From Galbibacter kalidii (GTDB lineage Bacteria > Bacteroidota > Bacteroidia > Flavobacteriales > Flavobacteriaceae): a DNA stretch of 64,000 nucleotides. The notes under the pieces were generated by a model. The model was not told the DNA's origin, made no database searches, and was given only the letters and a program-made list of their open reading frames with translations. Shown here one piece after another: positions 35,867 through 45,111 of this stretch (position 1 is the stretch's first letter; every line of letters starts with the position of its first letter). The DNA lies in contig NZ_JAPFGA010000004.1 in NCBI RefSeq assembly GCF_026241135.1, positions 1-64,000 on the forward strand, read 5' to 3'. The position numbers and the translations under genes are program-made.

Positions 35867-36463
35867 TTAAAAATCAAACTCAACGTCTACAGGTTCTTCA
35901 GCTCCCGCTTCAGCATCGAAATAAGGTTTGCCTTCAAACTCGAACCAACCGGCCAGTATAACGTTTGGGAATGTTTTTACATGATTGTTATAGGGTCTTA
36001 TCGCTTCATTAAAACGAGTCCTGGCTGTTTGTATGGTGTTTTCCGTACTGGTCAGTTCGTCTTGTAGCTTGAGAAAATTCTGATTGGCTTTCAGCTCGGG
36101 ATAACGCTCTACTGTAACCAACAATCGGGACAAAGCACTACTTAACCCGCCTTGAACCTCGTTAAACTGTTGTAATTGTTCCGGGGTGACGTTGGTAGGG
36201 TCGATGGTTGTTTGTGTTGCTTTTGCACGGGCTTCAATAACCTCGGTTAAAGTACTTCTCTCGAAGTCGGCAGCACCTTTTACAGTATTTACAAGATTTC
36301 CGATAAGGTCGTTTCTGCGTTGGTAAGCAGTTTGTACATTACCCCAGGATTCAGAGACACTTTCGTTTAAATTAATGGCCGTGTTATTGAATCCAACTGC
36401 CCATCGGTAAAACCCGAAACCGATAACGACCAATACGATTAATGCGATAATCCACTTTTTCAT
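35867..36463 (-). CDS. lemA: LemA family protein
   Basis: The start is ATG 36463 (MKKWIIALIVLVVIGFGFYRW), an N-terminal membrane anchor; 19 further upstream codons have no such character. The 198-aa protein has the helical LemA domain: YQRRNDLIGNLVNTVKGAADFERSTLTEVIEARAKATQ, GGLSSALSRLLVTVERYPELKANQNFLKLQDELTSTENTI and RFNEAIRPYNNHVKTFPNVILAGW. The function is not established. It heads the operon with two TPM genes. Confidence 0.93.
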   Translation of the reverse strand: MKKWIIALIVLVVIGFGFYRWAVGFNNTAINLNESVSESWGNVQTAYQRRNDLIGNLVNTVKGAADFERSTLTEVIEARAKATQTTIDPTNVTPEQLQQFNEVQGGLSSALSRLLVTVERYPELKANQNFLKLQDELTSTENTIQTARTRFNEAIRPYNNHVKTFPNVILAGWFEFEGKPYFDAEAGAEEPVDVEFDF

Positions 36464-36545
36464 TTTGCTGTGTGTTTTAAGTTGTATAAAATTAGTGAAA
36501 TGACTGTGAATGAAGGTCACATGTCAAAGATTTTGATACTAAATA

Positions 36546-36875
36546 CTATAGTTGATCTTTGATCTTTGTGAGCTCAGCTTTCACTCCTTCCAATTTACGA
36601 ATTATCTCAAAATTTGAAAGGGTTTTTTGCTTTTGTTCTTTTAAGTGAAGTTTAGCACCGTCCAATGTGAATCCACGCTCTTTGACCAAATGGTAGATAA
36701 GATTCAGGTTTTTGATGTCTTCTTTTGTAAATTTCCGGTTGCCTTTGGCATTTTTCTTTGGCTTTAAGATGTCAAACTCTTTATCCCAAAAACGGATTAG
36801 GGAAGTGTTCACATCAAAAGCCTTGGCAACTTCGCCAATGCTGTAATACAATTTTTCCGGGAGGTCGATATGCAT
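36546..36875 (-). CDS. MerR-family transcriptional regulator
   Basis: This 109-aa protein has an N-terminal winged HTH (YYSIGEVAKAFDVNTSLIRFWDKEFDIL), a wing (KPKKNAKGNRKFTKEDI) and a C-terminal dimerisation helix (KLEGVKAELTKIKDQ). No Cys-based effector site is present. It lies 2 bp after the stop of the M23 peptidase gene in the same direction, so the two are co-transcribed, suggesting a link with envelope growth or division. Confidence 0.88.
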   Translation of the reverse strand: MHIDLPEKLYYSIGEVAKAFDVNTSLIRFWDKEFDILKPKKNAKGNRKFTKEDIKNLNLIYHLVKERGFTLDGAKLHLKEQKQKTLSNFEIIRKLEGVKAELTKIKDQL

Positions 36876-36877
36876 TA

Positions 36878-37855
36878 TTAATCCAGTGATTGGTTTTCCT
36901 GTGATGCTACGTGTAACAATGCTTCATATTCTTCAGAAGATAAACTTCCGTAGTAAAAATTGATAGGGTTGATCTTTTGACCGTCTTTCCATACCTCATA
37001 GTGTAAATGAGGTGCTTGAGACCTTCCTGTGCTTCCTACAAAACCAATAAGGTCACCACGCTTTACTTTTTGTCCTCTTCGTACTTTGTATTTGCTTAAA
37101 TGGGCATATAGGCTCATATAACCAAATCCATGATCTATCCTGATATGTTCTCCATATCCGGTTGCTCCGTTGTCGGCACGCTTAACAACACCATCACCGG
37201 TGGCATAAATGGGAGTGCCTTTGGGTGAGGTAAAATCCATACCCCAATGCATTTTACGTGCTTTAGTAAACGGGTCTGATCGCCATCCGTATCCTGATGC
37301 CATTCGGGTCAAATCCTCATTGCTCACAGGCTGAATGGCTGGAATAGCAGATAGGAATTTCTCTTTTTCTTTGGCAAGTTCAGTAATTTCATCCAGTGAT
37401 TTGGACTGAACGACTAACCTTTTCTGAATCTGTTCCAGTTTTTTAGTCGTATTGATGATTAAATCGGAATTGTTGAAGCCTTCCATGTTTTTGTATCGGT
37501 TGATACCACCAAAACCAGCCATTCTTTGTTCTTCCGGAATAGGACTGGCTTCAAAATACAATCGGTATATGTTGTTATCTCTGTCTTCAATATTGGCCAG
37601 TACGTCTTCCATCTGAGACATTTTCTTGTTGAGTAACTCAAATTGGAATTCATAATTCTTTAACTCCCGGGCTTGTGAAAGTTCTTTTGGGGTGTTCACA
37701 AGATTAGTGTTTAAAAGAATAAGCAAGCAAATACTGCCAAAAAGGAAGGCAGCCAATAGAAAAAAACTAATGTTAACAGCTTTTTTACCCTTTTTGGGTT
37801 CAATACGTCTGTAGGACAATGTATCAGAGTCGTAATAATATTTTACCTTCGCCAT
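36878..37855 (-). CDS. M23-family metallopeptidase (LytM domain) with membrane anchor and coiled coil
   Basis: This 325-aa protein has an N-terminal cytoplasmic stub, a TM helix (about residues 29-50), a coiled coil (about 55-175) and a LytM domain. The zinc site is visible: HWGMDFTSPKGTPIYATGDG (H and D), and HLHYEVWKDG (final H), with MSLYAHLSKYKVRRGQKVKRGD between. Such proteins cut peptidoglycan cross-links or activate amidases. It lies divergent from alaS with a 116-bp intergenic region. Confidence 0.92.
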   Translation of the reverse strand: MAKVKYYYDSDTLSYRRIEPKKGKKAVNISFFLLAAFLFGSICLLILLNTNLVNTPKELSQARELKNYEFQFELLNKKMSQMEDVLANIEDRDNNIYRLYFEASPIPEEQRMAGFGGINRYKNMEGFNNSDLIINTTKKLEQIQKRLVVQSKSLDEITELAKEKEKFLSAIPAIQPVSNEDLTRMASGYGWRSDPFTKARKMHWGMDFTSPKGTPIYATGDGVVKRADNGATGYGEHIRIDHGFGYMSLYAHLSKYKVRRGQKVKRGDLIGFVGSTGRSQAPHLHYEVWKDGQKINPINFYYGSLSSEEYEALLHVASQENQSLD

Positions 37856-37971
37856 TCGTTTAAAAGTTCTATTTTTGCGACATTATATGGTCGTTCGGGT
37901 GTTTTTGTGTAACGAACAAATATATAAATTGTTTTTCAGTTAGTGCAATTTTTAGAAAAAGTTAAGATTTT

Positions 37972-40590
37972 ATGATGAAATCGAGAGAGATAAGAAAGCA
38001 GTTTTTGCAATTCTTTAAGGAAAAAGGACACGAAATCGTGCCCTCTGCGCCTATGGTAATCAAAGATGATCCTACACTAATGTTTACCAATGCCGGGATG
38101 AACCAATTCAAAGAGTATTTCCTTGGCAATAAAAAGCCGAAAAACAAACGCGTTACCGATACCCAAAAATGCCTGCGTGTAAGCGGAAAGCACAACGACC
38201 TCGAGGAGGTAGGGAGAGATACCTACCACCATACCATGTTTGAAATGTTGGGGAACTGGAGTTTTGGTGATTATTTTAAAAAGGAAGCTATCACCTGGGC
38301 GTGGGAATTGCTTACTGAAGTTTATAAGATCGATAAGGAAATTCTCTACGTAACAGTTTTTGAAGGTGCTGAAGGTGAAGGACTCCCGATGGATCAGGAA
38401 GCCTACGATTTTTGGAAGGAAATTGTGCCGGAAGACCGTATCCTGCTCGGAAATAAAAAAGATAATTTCTGGGAGATGGGGGATCAAGGTCCCTGTGGAC
38501 CGGCATCCGAGATACATGTTGATATCCGTTCCGAAGAAGAAAAGGAAAAGGTTTCCGGAGCCGAATTGGTCAACCAAGACCATCCGCAAGTCGTGGAAAT
38601 ATGGAATTTGGTGTTTATCGATTTCAACAGAAAAGCTGATGGCTCTCTGGAACGTTTGCCCGAAAAACATATAGACACCGGAATGGGCTTTGAGCGCCTT
38701 TGTATGGTGTTGCAGGACAAGAAAAGTAACTACGACACGGATGTTTTTACACCTCTTATTCGTGAAATTGAAACGATAACCAATTCCAAATACGACAAAA
38801 AGGAAGAGATCGATATTGCCATTCGCGTAATTGCCGATCACGTTCGGGCGGTTTCGTTTGCTATTGCCGACGGGCAATTACCAAGCAATACGGGAGCCGG
38901 ATATGTGATCAGACGTATTTTGCGCCGTGCTATCCGCTACGGATTTACGTTTTTGGGACAGAAAGAACCGTTTATCTATAAATTGGTCGATACTTTGATC
39001 AAACAGCTACACGAATTTTTCCCGGAGCTTCAAAAGGAAAAAAATATTATGGTCAACGTCATCAAGGAAGAGGAACATTCGTTCTTGAGAACATTGGACC
39101 AAGGTTTGGTCTTGTTGGATAATATCATCAGCACAAACAAGGGAAAAACCATTCCCGGAAGTAAAGCTTTTGAATTGTATGACACCTATGGATTTCCTAT
39201 TGATCTAACGGCATTGATCCTCCATGAAAAAGGATATGAACTGGACGAAAAAGGTTTTGAAGAAGAACTGGAAAAACAAAAGAACAGATCCAGGGCAGCT
39301 ACAAAAGTAGCAACTGGTGATTGGGAAGTCCTGGAGAATGATCCTGTGGAAGAATTTGTGGGCTATGATAGTCTGGAAACCCAGGTGCGTATTACAAGAT
39401 ACCGAAAGGTGGAAAGCAAAAAGGAAGGGGAGATGTATCAGTTGGTTTTCAATATCACGCCTTTTTATGCTGAAGGTGGCGGACAAGTAGGTGACAAAGG
39501 TTATTTGGAGTCCCCCAACGGCGATGTGGTTTATATTGTTGACACCAAAAAAGAAAACAACTTAATCATTCACTTCACCAAAAATTTACCGGCGAACTTG
39601 AATGATACTTTCAAGGTGGTTGTGGATGAAAAGCAACGAAACAGAACAGCCGCAAACCATACAGCGACACACTTGTTACATCAGGCATTGCGAAGTGTTT
39701 TAGGAACACATGTGGAACAAAAAGGAAGCATGGTGCACAGTGGTTATCTGCGATTTGACTTTTCACATTTCAGTAAAGTCACTGCGGAAGAATTGACAGC
39801 GATAGAAGATTTTGTAAATGCGAGGATTCGTGAGCAACTTCCGTTACAGGAAAACAGGGCGATTCCATATCAAGAGGCCATCGATCAAGGAGCCATGGCA
39901 CTATTCGGAGAAAAATATGGTGATTTGGTGCGTACCATCAAGTTTGGGGAGAGTATGGAGCTGTGTGGTGGAACTCATGTAAAAAATACAGGAGATATTT
40001 GGCATTTTGTCATAACCGGAGAGAGTGCGGTAGCAGCCGGCGTTAGAAGAATTGAAGCCATTACTTTTGATGCGGCCAAAGCCTATTTTGCTGATCAAGC
40101 CGCAGCCTATAAAGAAGTGAAAGCAGCGCTAAAAGGCAATGCAGCCGATCCGTTGAAGGCGATTACCGCTTTACAGGAAGAAAATGCAACATTGAAGAAA
40201 CAGATCGAACAATTGCTGAAAGATAAAGCCAAAGGACTAAAAACTGAACTGAAAGCACAGTTGGAAGAGGTTAATGGAGTTCGCTTTTTAGCAACAGAAG
40301 TCGATTTGGATCAAGGTGGGATAAAAGACCTTGCGTTTGAGTTGGGTAACGAGTTTGATAATTTGTACTTGTTGTTTGGGACAACTCAGAAAGGAAAAGC
40401 GATGTTGACGTGTTACATTTCCAAAGGACTGGTGAGTGAAAAGGACTTAAATGCCGGACAGATCGTTCGCGAACTCGGGAAATTGATCCAAGGCGGCGGC
40501 GGCGGACAGCCATTTTTTGCTACTGCCGGAGGAAGAAATCCGGAAGGGATTACCGAAGCCTTGAAAAAGGCGAAAGATTATATACAATAA
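37972..40590 (+). CDS. alaS: Alanyl-tRNA synthetase
   Basis: This 872-aa protein has the class II aminoacylation domain ([51 protein letters not shown]), a tRNA-recognition region, an editing domain ([39 protein letters not shown]) and the C-Ala domain ([14 protein letters not shown]). Length is normal. It charges tRNA-Ala with alanine. Confidence 0.98.
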   Translation: MMKSREIRKQFLQFFKEKGHEIVPSAPMVIKDDPTLMFTNAGMNQFKEYFLGNKKPKNKRVTDTQKCLRVSGKHNDLEEVGRDTYHHTMFEMLGNWSFGDYFKKEAITWAWELLTEVYKIDKEILYVTVFEGAEGEGLPMDQEAYDFWKEIVPEDRILLGNKKDNFWEMGDQGPCGPASEIHVDIRSEEEKEKVSGAELVNQDHPQVVEIWNLVFIDFNRKADGSLERLPEKHIDTGMGFERLCMVLQDKKSNYDTDVFTPLIREIETITNSKYDKKEEIDIAIRVIADHVRAVSFAIADGQLPSNTGAGYVIRRILRRAIRYGFTFLGQKEPFIYKLVDTLIKQLHEFFPELQKEKNIMVNVIKEEEHSFLRTLDQGLVLLDNIISTNKGKTIPGSKAFELYDTYGFPIDLTALILHEKGYELDEKGFEEELEKQKNRSRAATKVATGDWEVLENDPVEEFVGYDSLETQVRITRYRKVESKKEGEMYQLVFNITPFYAEGGGQVGDKGYLESPNGDVVYIVDTKKENNLIIHFTKNLPANLNDTFKVVVDEKQRNRTAANHTATHLLHQALRSVLGTHVEQKGSMVHSGYLRFDFSHFSKVTAEELTAIEDFVNARIREQLPLQENRAIPYQEAIDQGAMALFGEKYGDLVRTIKFGESMELCGGTHVKNTGDIWHFVITGESAVAAGVRRIEAITFDAAKAYFADQAAAYKEVKAALKGNAADPLKAITALQEENATLKKQIEQLLKDKAKGLKTELKAQLEEVNGVRFLATEVDLDQGGIKDLAFELGNEFDNLYLLFGTTQKGKAMLTCYISKGLVSEKDLNAGQIVRELGKLIQGGGGGQPFFATAGGRNPEGITEALKKAKDYIQ

Positions 40591-40625
40591 ATCAAACTAT
40601 TCCCTTTCCCCTTTGGGGAGAGGGG

Positions 40626-41127
40626 AAGACGCTAAGGCGCAGAAAAATAAAAAAAACTGGAATGACAGAAAATGAGATTTCAAAAATAGCGGTTGACTTA
40701 TGTTATAAAATACATGTAAAGTTAGGTCCGGGGCTTTTGGAATCAGTTTATGAATCTGTTTTGTATTATGAGTTGAACGGGAAAGGGTTGAAAGTTGAAA
40801 GACAAAAACCTTTACCTGTTGTATGGGATGATTTAAAAATGGACGTGGGTTTCAGAACTGATTTGATTATTGAGAATAAAGTGATTCTTGAACTTAAATC
40901 TGTTGAAACCATAGCGCCGGTTCACCCAAAACAACTGCTTACATACCTAAGATTGACCGATTTAAAATTAGGCTTGTTAATCAATTTTAATGAACCTCTA
41001 ATCAAAAATGGGATTACGAGAATTGTAAATAATTTATAGAGACCTCAGTGTCTTTTCGAGAAAACAAAAACAGAATGCTTTAGCGTTTTTAGGTTAAAAA
41101 ATAGCGCTCTCTGCGCCTTAGCGTCTT
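40626..41127. repeat. Perfect 18-bp inverted repeat enclosing the GxxExxY gene
   Basis: AAGACGCTAAGGCGCAGA at 40626-40643 is exactly inverted at 41110-41127. The approximately 500-bp unit holds one gene and its short flanks, lying between alaS and the GSCFA gene. The arms resemble a short repeat common around small genes in Bacteroidota genomes. Confidence 0.85.
40662..41039 (+). CDS. GxxExxY family protein
   Basis: This 125-aa protein carries the defining signature: LGPGLLESVYESVLYYEL, with G-L-L-E-S-V-Y. It also has RQKPLPVVWDDLKMDVGFRTDLIIENKVILELKSVE, resembling a PD-(D/E)XK nuclease core (D..ELKSVE), and HPKQLLTYLRLTDLKLGLLINF. No activity has been assigned with confidence to the family. 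The gene sits inside a perfect inverted repeat, consistent with spread as a small mobile unit. Confidence 0.87.
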   Translation: MTENEISKIAVDLCYKIHVKLGPGLLESVYESVLYYELNGKGLKVERQKPLPVVWDDLKMDVGFRTDLIIENKVILELKSVETIAPVHPKQLLTYLRLTDLKLGLLINFNEPLIKNGITRIVNNL

Positions 41128-41133
41128 TGCGAG

Positions 41134-42138
41134 ATGAAACTACAAACCAACATACCACTACACCCGGCAGATAATCAGATAGATTACGGGAGTAGGGTGT
41201 GGTTGATGGGTTCCTGTTTTGTTGAAAATATCGGGAACAAATTTCAGTTTTATAAATTTCAAACAACGCTCAATCCGTTTGGGATTATTTTTCATCCCCT
41301 GGCGATTCAAAATCTATTGCAACGACTTGCTGATAAAAGGCTTTTCACAGAAGAAGATATTTTTTTTCTGAATGGTCGCTGGCACAGTTTTGAGGTGCAT
41401 TCGTCTTTGAGTGATGCCTCAAAGGAAAATTTGCTATCGAATTTGAATACGATTGTTCGTGAAACTACCTTTTCCCTTCAAAAAGCTTCTCATGTGGTAC
41501 TGACCTTAGGTACCGCTTGGGGTTATCGCTACAAAAGAACTGATCAATGGGTGGCCAATTGCCATAAAGTGCCACAAAAGGAGTTTGATAAAGCACTTTT
41601 ATCGGTAGGTGAAGTGACTGAAACCTTGAAAAGCTGTGTGGCATTGCTTCAAAAGATTAACCCGAAGGCTGAACTTATTTTTACGGTTTCACCGGTTCGG
41701 CATATAAAAGACGGTTTTGTGGAAAACACCTTGAGCAAGGCGCATTTAATTTCGGCTGTGCACAATGTGTTACAAAAAAATCCCCCTTCCCTTAGGGGAG
41801 GGGTTAGGGGTGGGGCTTACTTCCCCCCTTCGGGGGGATTGAAGGGGGATTATTTCCCCTCCTACGAAATCATGATGGACGAGCTTCGGGATTACCGGTT
41901 CTATAATCAGGATATGTTGCATCCCAACGCCACTGCGATCGATTATATCTGGGAGCGTTTCTGTGAAGTATGGGTGTCGCCTTCAGCAGGAAAGACAATG
42001 AAGGAAGTTGAGAGTGTTCAAAACGGCTTGTCGCACAAACCTTTCAATCCGGATAGTGAAGAACACCGGCGTTTTTTGGAGAAACTTCAGCAAAAAATTG
42101 CGTATCTTTCTAAGCAATATCCTCATATTGAATTCTAA
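41134..42138 (+). CDS. GSCFA-domain protein with repeat-derived insertion
   Basis: This 334-aa protein begins with the GSCFA signature region: VWLMGSCFVENIGNKF, FNGR-like FLNGRWHSFEVHS and LTLGTAWGYRYK. The domain is SGNH-hydrolase-like, with the catalytic GSC in place of GDS. Residues about 216-243 (NPPSLRGGVRGGAYFPPSGG...) have no counterpart expected between VLQKN and YFPSYEIMMDELRDYRFY, and are encoded by G/C-rich repeat DNA. The reading frame is kept, so the protein is probably still made. Confidence 0.82.
   Translation: MKLQTNIPLHPADNQIDYGSRVWLMGSCFVENIGNKFQFYKFQTTLNPFGIIFHPLAIQNLLQRLADKRLFTEEDIFFLNGRWHSFEVHSSLSDASKENLLSNLNTIVRETTFSLQKASHVVLTLGTAWGYRYKRTDQWVANCHKVPQKEFDKALLSVGEVTETLKSCVALLQKINPKAELIFTVSPVRHIKDGFVENTLSKAHLISAVHNVLQKNPPSLRGGVRGGAYFPPSGGLKGDYFPSYEIMMDELRDYRFYNQDMLHPNATAIDYIWERFCEVWVSPSAGKTMKEVESVQNGLSHKPFNPDSEEHRRFLEKLQQKIAYLSKQYPHIEF
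41781..41862 (+). repeat. G/C-rich repeat inserted in frame in the GSCFA gene
   Basis: Inverted pairs (CCCTTCCCTTAGGGGAGGGG; CCCCCCTTCGGGGGG) are the same kind of element as the intergenic repeats at 47007-47093 and 60322-60353 and the two insertions in hutU. Confidence 0.7.
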
Positions 42139-42143
42139 CCGTT

Positions 42144-42764
42144 ATGCGAAAAATACTTTTCGGGGTTGTCATCACACTATTGCTTCTATTGGTTTTTCAG
42201 TGGTATAAACGCTATGAAGAACGAAATGCCTATTTGGAGGAAAGCACCCAGCTTATTCGTCAGCAGGTAAATAATGTCGGTAAGTTAGTGGTTACCGAAG
42301 GACATTTCTCAGAAGTGTACAACTATAAACAATCCGAAAAAATACTGGCTAATTTATGGACTACAGAAAAGCGTGCGTTGGTGGTTGTCAATGCTGATGT
42401 GAGTATTGCATACGACCTGAGCAAGCTTGAGTTTGAGATCGACGAAGAAAACAAAACACTATACATCACCACTATTCCCGAACCGGAATTAAAAATTGCA
42501 CCCGACCTTAAATATTATGACATTTCCAGTGATTATTTGAACCCTTTCAACGCCGATGATTTTAACAAGATCAAAAGTAATGTGATGAAATCGGTTAGGG
42601 GTAAAATTGACCGTTCCGGATTGAAAGAAAATGCTGGAAACAGATTGATAAGTGAGCTGTCAAAATTTTATATCCTTACCAACTCTTTGGGATGGAAGTT
42701 GGTTTATAATCAACAGGAAATAAATTCCTCAGGGAGTTTTGAGACGTTAAAGTGGAAGGATTGA
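42144..42764 (+). CDS. DUF4230 protein
   Basis: This 206-aa protein has one N-terminal TM helix (ILFGVVITLLLLLVFQW). An extracytoplasmic domain follows with the DUF4230 pattern: VGKLVVTEGHFSEVYNYKQ, KRALVVVNADVSIAYDLSKLEFEID, KTLYITTIPEPELKIAPDLKYYDISS. The function is unknown. It starts 5 bp after the GSCFA gene and is likely co-transcribed. Confidence 0.8.
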   Translation: MRKILFGVVITLLLLLVFQWYKRYEERNAYLEESTQLIRQQVNNVGKLVVTEGHFSEVYNYKQSEKILANLWTTEKRALVVVNADVSIAYDLSKLEFEIDEENKTLYITTIPEPELKIAPDLKYYDISSDYLNPFNADDFNKIKSNVMKSVRGKIDRSGLKENAGNRLISELSKFYILTNSLGWKLVYNQQEINSSGSFETLKWKD

Positions 42765-42778
42765 TTTTGTTGGCATGT

Positions 42779-43063
42779 TTATCTTATTGATTTACTTCGA
42801 TTATCAAAGAAAAAGAGTAGTTCTATAGTTTCTGAAGTTTTATCTACACGATAAAAAAGGCTAACATTTTTATGGATAAATCCCTTTCGAATATCGTTTT
42901 TGTTAGAAGATTTGAATTGAAATGGGTTGTTTTTGATTTGTTCTAAGGTGTCGCTAGTTAATTGGTAGAAATCTTGTATCTGTTTTTCTCCCCAATTAAT
43001 TTCCAAGAAATCAAGAATTTTGGAAAAACTCTTTACGGCATTTTCAGACCATATTATTTTCAC
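42779..43063 (-). CDS. ParE/RelE-superfamily toxin
   Basis: This 94-aa protein has the RelE/ParE fold pattern: MKIIWSENAVKSFSKILDFLEINWGEKQIQDFYQ, LEQIKNNPFQFKSSNKNDIRKGFIHKNVSLFYRVD, and IELLFFFDNRSKS. Members either cut mRNA on ribosomes or inhibit gyrase; which applies is not clear. It overlaps the antitoxin gene end by 4 bp, the usual toxin-antitoxin order with antitoxin first. Confidence 0.82.
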   Translation of the reverse strand: MKIIWSENAVKSFSKILDFLEINWGEKQIQDFYQLTSDTLEQIKNNPFQFKSSNKNDIRKGFIHKNVSLFYRVDKTSETIELLFFFDNRSKSIR

Positions 43064-43293
43064 AGTCCGACACGCTTTTTTATGTCTGACATTACCTCTT
43101 CGTGACTGCGTACTCTCCCTTCCTCAATATCCTTGAGGCCTTGCTGAATCCCTTCTTTTTCCTCTTTGGAAAGCTCGTCCCACCAATCTTTTGAAGTAGA
43201 GTCTCTCAAATATTTTAATAGATTGATGGTTGATATGTCATTTAAAGAAGCGATCCATTCAATCAATCTGTTCTTTTCTGCTTGTACATCCAT
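43060..43293 (-). CDS. Antitoxin of the ParE/RelE module
   Basis: The start is taken at MDVQAEKNRLIEW (ATG 43293), with three further upstream codons possible. The 77-aa, acidic, helical protein (DWWDELSKEEKEGIQQGLKDIEEGRVRSHEEVMSDIKKR) matches the family found upstream of RelE-like toxins in Bacteroidota. It neutralises the toxin and probably represses the pair. Confidence 0.75.
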   Translation of the reverse strand: MDVQAEKNRLIEWIASLNDISTINLLKYLRDSTSKDWWDELSKEEKEGIQQGLKDIEEGRVRSHEEVMSDIKKRVGL

Positions 43294-43331
43294 AATAAAC
43301 AAATTTAGGAAAATTAATGATAGATGTCTAT

Positions 43332-45008
43332 TTATTTCCCAATTCTCTCCTTAACCCAAGTCAGGAATTCATTCTTAAAATCCCTGTTATTCCACTTGAC
43401 ATCCTTGGCGATATCGTCTTGTTTTTCAACTACAGCTTTGTTTTGGATCTTTTGGTAATGAATGATGGGCTTTTCACCGGAATGGGAGCTCCAATAGATG
43501 TCTTTAAACAATATTTGTCCATTATTACCCAGATGCAAAATACTGGCACTATAATCGTTTTGTCCGATTTGTGAGGTGTAGATAGCCGTTTTACTGTCTT
43601 TGTCAAGTAGAATACGGGCTGCCATAGACGGACCTGAAAAATCAGGGTTCTTCTCAAAGGTCTTTTGACCCGGATTATATAAATAAACCACAAAAGTAGT
43701 ATTGCGGTTGAGGTCATAACCATCAGGGAAACTCAGGTCTGTATGTCCATCGAAATTGATGTCGAAGTCCGCCGGTTTAAAATCTTGTTGAGAGAGCGAC
43801 GATATTTCAACAGATTTTTTGATGGGGGATAAAGGCGCTTCAAATATAAATCGATGACCGTTAGCTGTAACAAGTTCTCTTTTGGAAATGGAAACGTTGA
43901 TGGTCTTCGGATCGGCATTGGTTTTTCGGGTGTATCGAACTGAATATTGCCATGCAGCATCCATTCCGTTGATGTCGAATGACTTGCTGTGTACTTTAAA
44001 CGTACTGTCAACAAGGCTTTTGTTGTACAAGGCGCGGGTTTCTTTTGAAGTGAGTGTATCGGTAGAAATCAAAGAGAACTTGAATTCTTTGTTGTAGCTA
44101 TAGGTTGTCATAATAGAGTCCGTGATATATTCCACTACATGTTTGGAGTCTTTGGACAGGGTTTCTACTACTTTGGTTTGTTTAAAAAGAGAATCGTTTA
44201 TGAATTCGCTATAATGCTCAGTTCTTGATTTGGCATTTTCTTCAATACCACTAAGGGTAATATTAGTATAAACCCGTGTGGTATCTTTGATGATCAGTTT
44301 ATGAAGGAGGCTACTGTCAGAAACAAAATAAAAAGTATTCAGGGCCGTAGCGTTTTTAATGTTCAGCAAGCCGTCGGAAGCATATATTCTTTGTCCGTTG
44401 GAAAGCGTGTCCAATAGGACATCACCGATAATCTGTTTATCTTTTCTGATATTGAAGAATCTTTTTTGGTTTTCAATATTGTGAACAAACTTCTTTTTGC
44501 TGAGCAGATTGAAATAAAAATTTGCCGTCTGTTCCGATTCTTCAAAAGAAACCGGTTGAACATTAAAATTGATATTGTAGGCTTTGAAAGCGGCGTTTTC
44601 GGAATCGTTGCAATAGACTTTATAGCGGTTGTTGCTCAATTTGTCGATTCTGAAAACAGTTCCCCTGATTTTCGAAATAACGGTTTTATTGTCTTTTATT
44701 ACCGCCGTTTCTTTGAATTCCTGTAGACTGTTATTGCGTTTGGTCTTTCCGTATAAACCCATGGCAATAAATGCAGAATCGGCAGGCCGTACTATTTTCG
44801 CCTTGTAAAAAACAGAATCGTTACCCGAAAGTCTGTTGTTGTGTCTCCGTAGTGAATTTTTGATGAGTTCTTCATCTGATATTTGCACCTCTTTCTCTTT
44901 CAGCTTTAAAGAGTCGGCTGTAGAAGTACCTGAATCACTGTTCTTGTTATCGTTCTTACACGATATGAGAGCGATCAAGAAACCTATGATAAGAAAGTAT
45001 TTTTTCAA
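43332..45008 (-). CDS. Large lipoprotein with C-terminal XAC2610-like domain
   Basis: This 558-aa lipoprotein has lipobox ISC (MKKYFLIIGFLIALISC) and an Asn/Ser/Asp-rich tether. The central part is beta-rich without a recognised family. Its C-terminal part (DFDINFDGHTDLSFPDGYDLNRNTTFVVYLYN...SQIGQNDYSASILHL) resembles the XAC2610-related domain, with a DxNxDG calcium-type loop. The role is unknown. Confidence 0.65.
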   Translation of the reverse strand: MKKYFLIIGFLIALISCKNDNKNSDSGTSTADSLKLKEKEVQISDEELIKNSLRRHNNRLSGNDSVFYKAKIVRPADSAFIAMGLYGKTKRNNSLQEFKETAVIKDNKTVISKIRGTVFRIDKLSNNRYKVYCNDSENAAFKAYNINFNVQPVSFEESEQTANFYFNLLSKKKFVHNIENQKRFFNIRKDKQIIGDVLLDTLSNGQRIYASDGLLNIKNATALNTFYFVSDSSLLHKLIIKDTTRVYTNITLSGIEENAKSRTEHYSEFINDSLFKQTKVVETLSKDSKHVVEYITDSIMTTYSYNKEFKFSLISTDTLTSKETRALYNKSLVDSTFKVHSKSFDINGMDAAWQYSVRYTRKTNADPKTINVSISKRELVTANGHRFIFEAPLSPIKKSVEISSLSQQDFKPADFDINFDGHTDLSFPDGYDLNRNTTFVVYLYNPGQKTFEKNPDFSGPSMAARILLDKDSKTAIYTSQIGQNDYSASILHLGNNGQILFKDIYWSSHSGEKPIIHYQKIQNKAVVEKQDDIAKDVKWNNRDFKNEFLTWVKERIGK

Positions 45009-45111
45009 CGTATTCAGAATTGGGTTGGGTTAAAAATATGAAATCTTTTATTACTAACGTGTGCTAAAAACATAAAGTGTAGTGAGTGTTAAACTTTTTA
45101 GTTTCACATTA

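Noticed and set aside
38077-38877. 266-codon minus-strand frame opposite alaS
   Set aside because: Antisense shadow of the conserved alaS gene.
42779-43293. Toxin-antitoxin pair as a new defence system
   Set aside because: Both proteins fit ordinary RelE/ParE and antitoxin families, with no extra genes attached.
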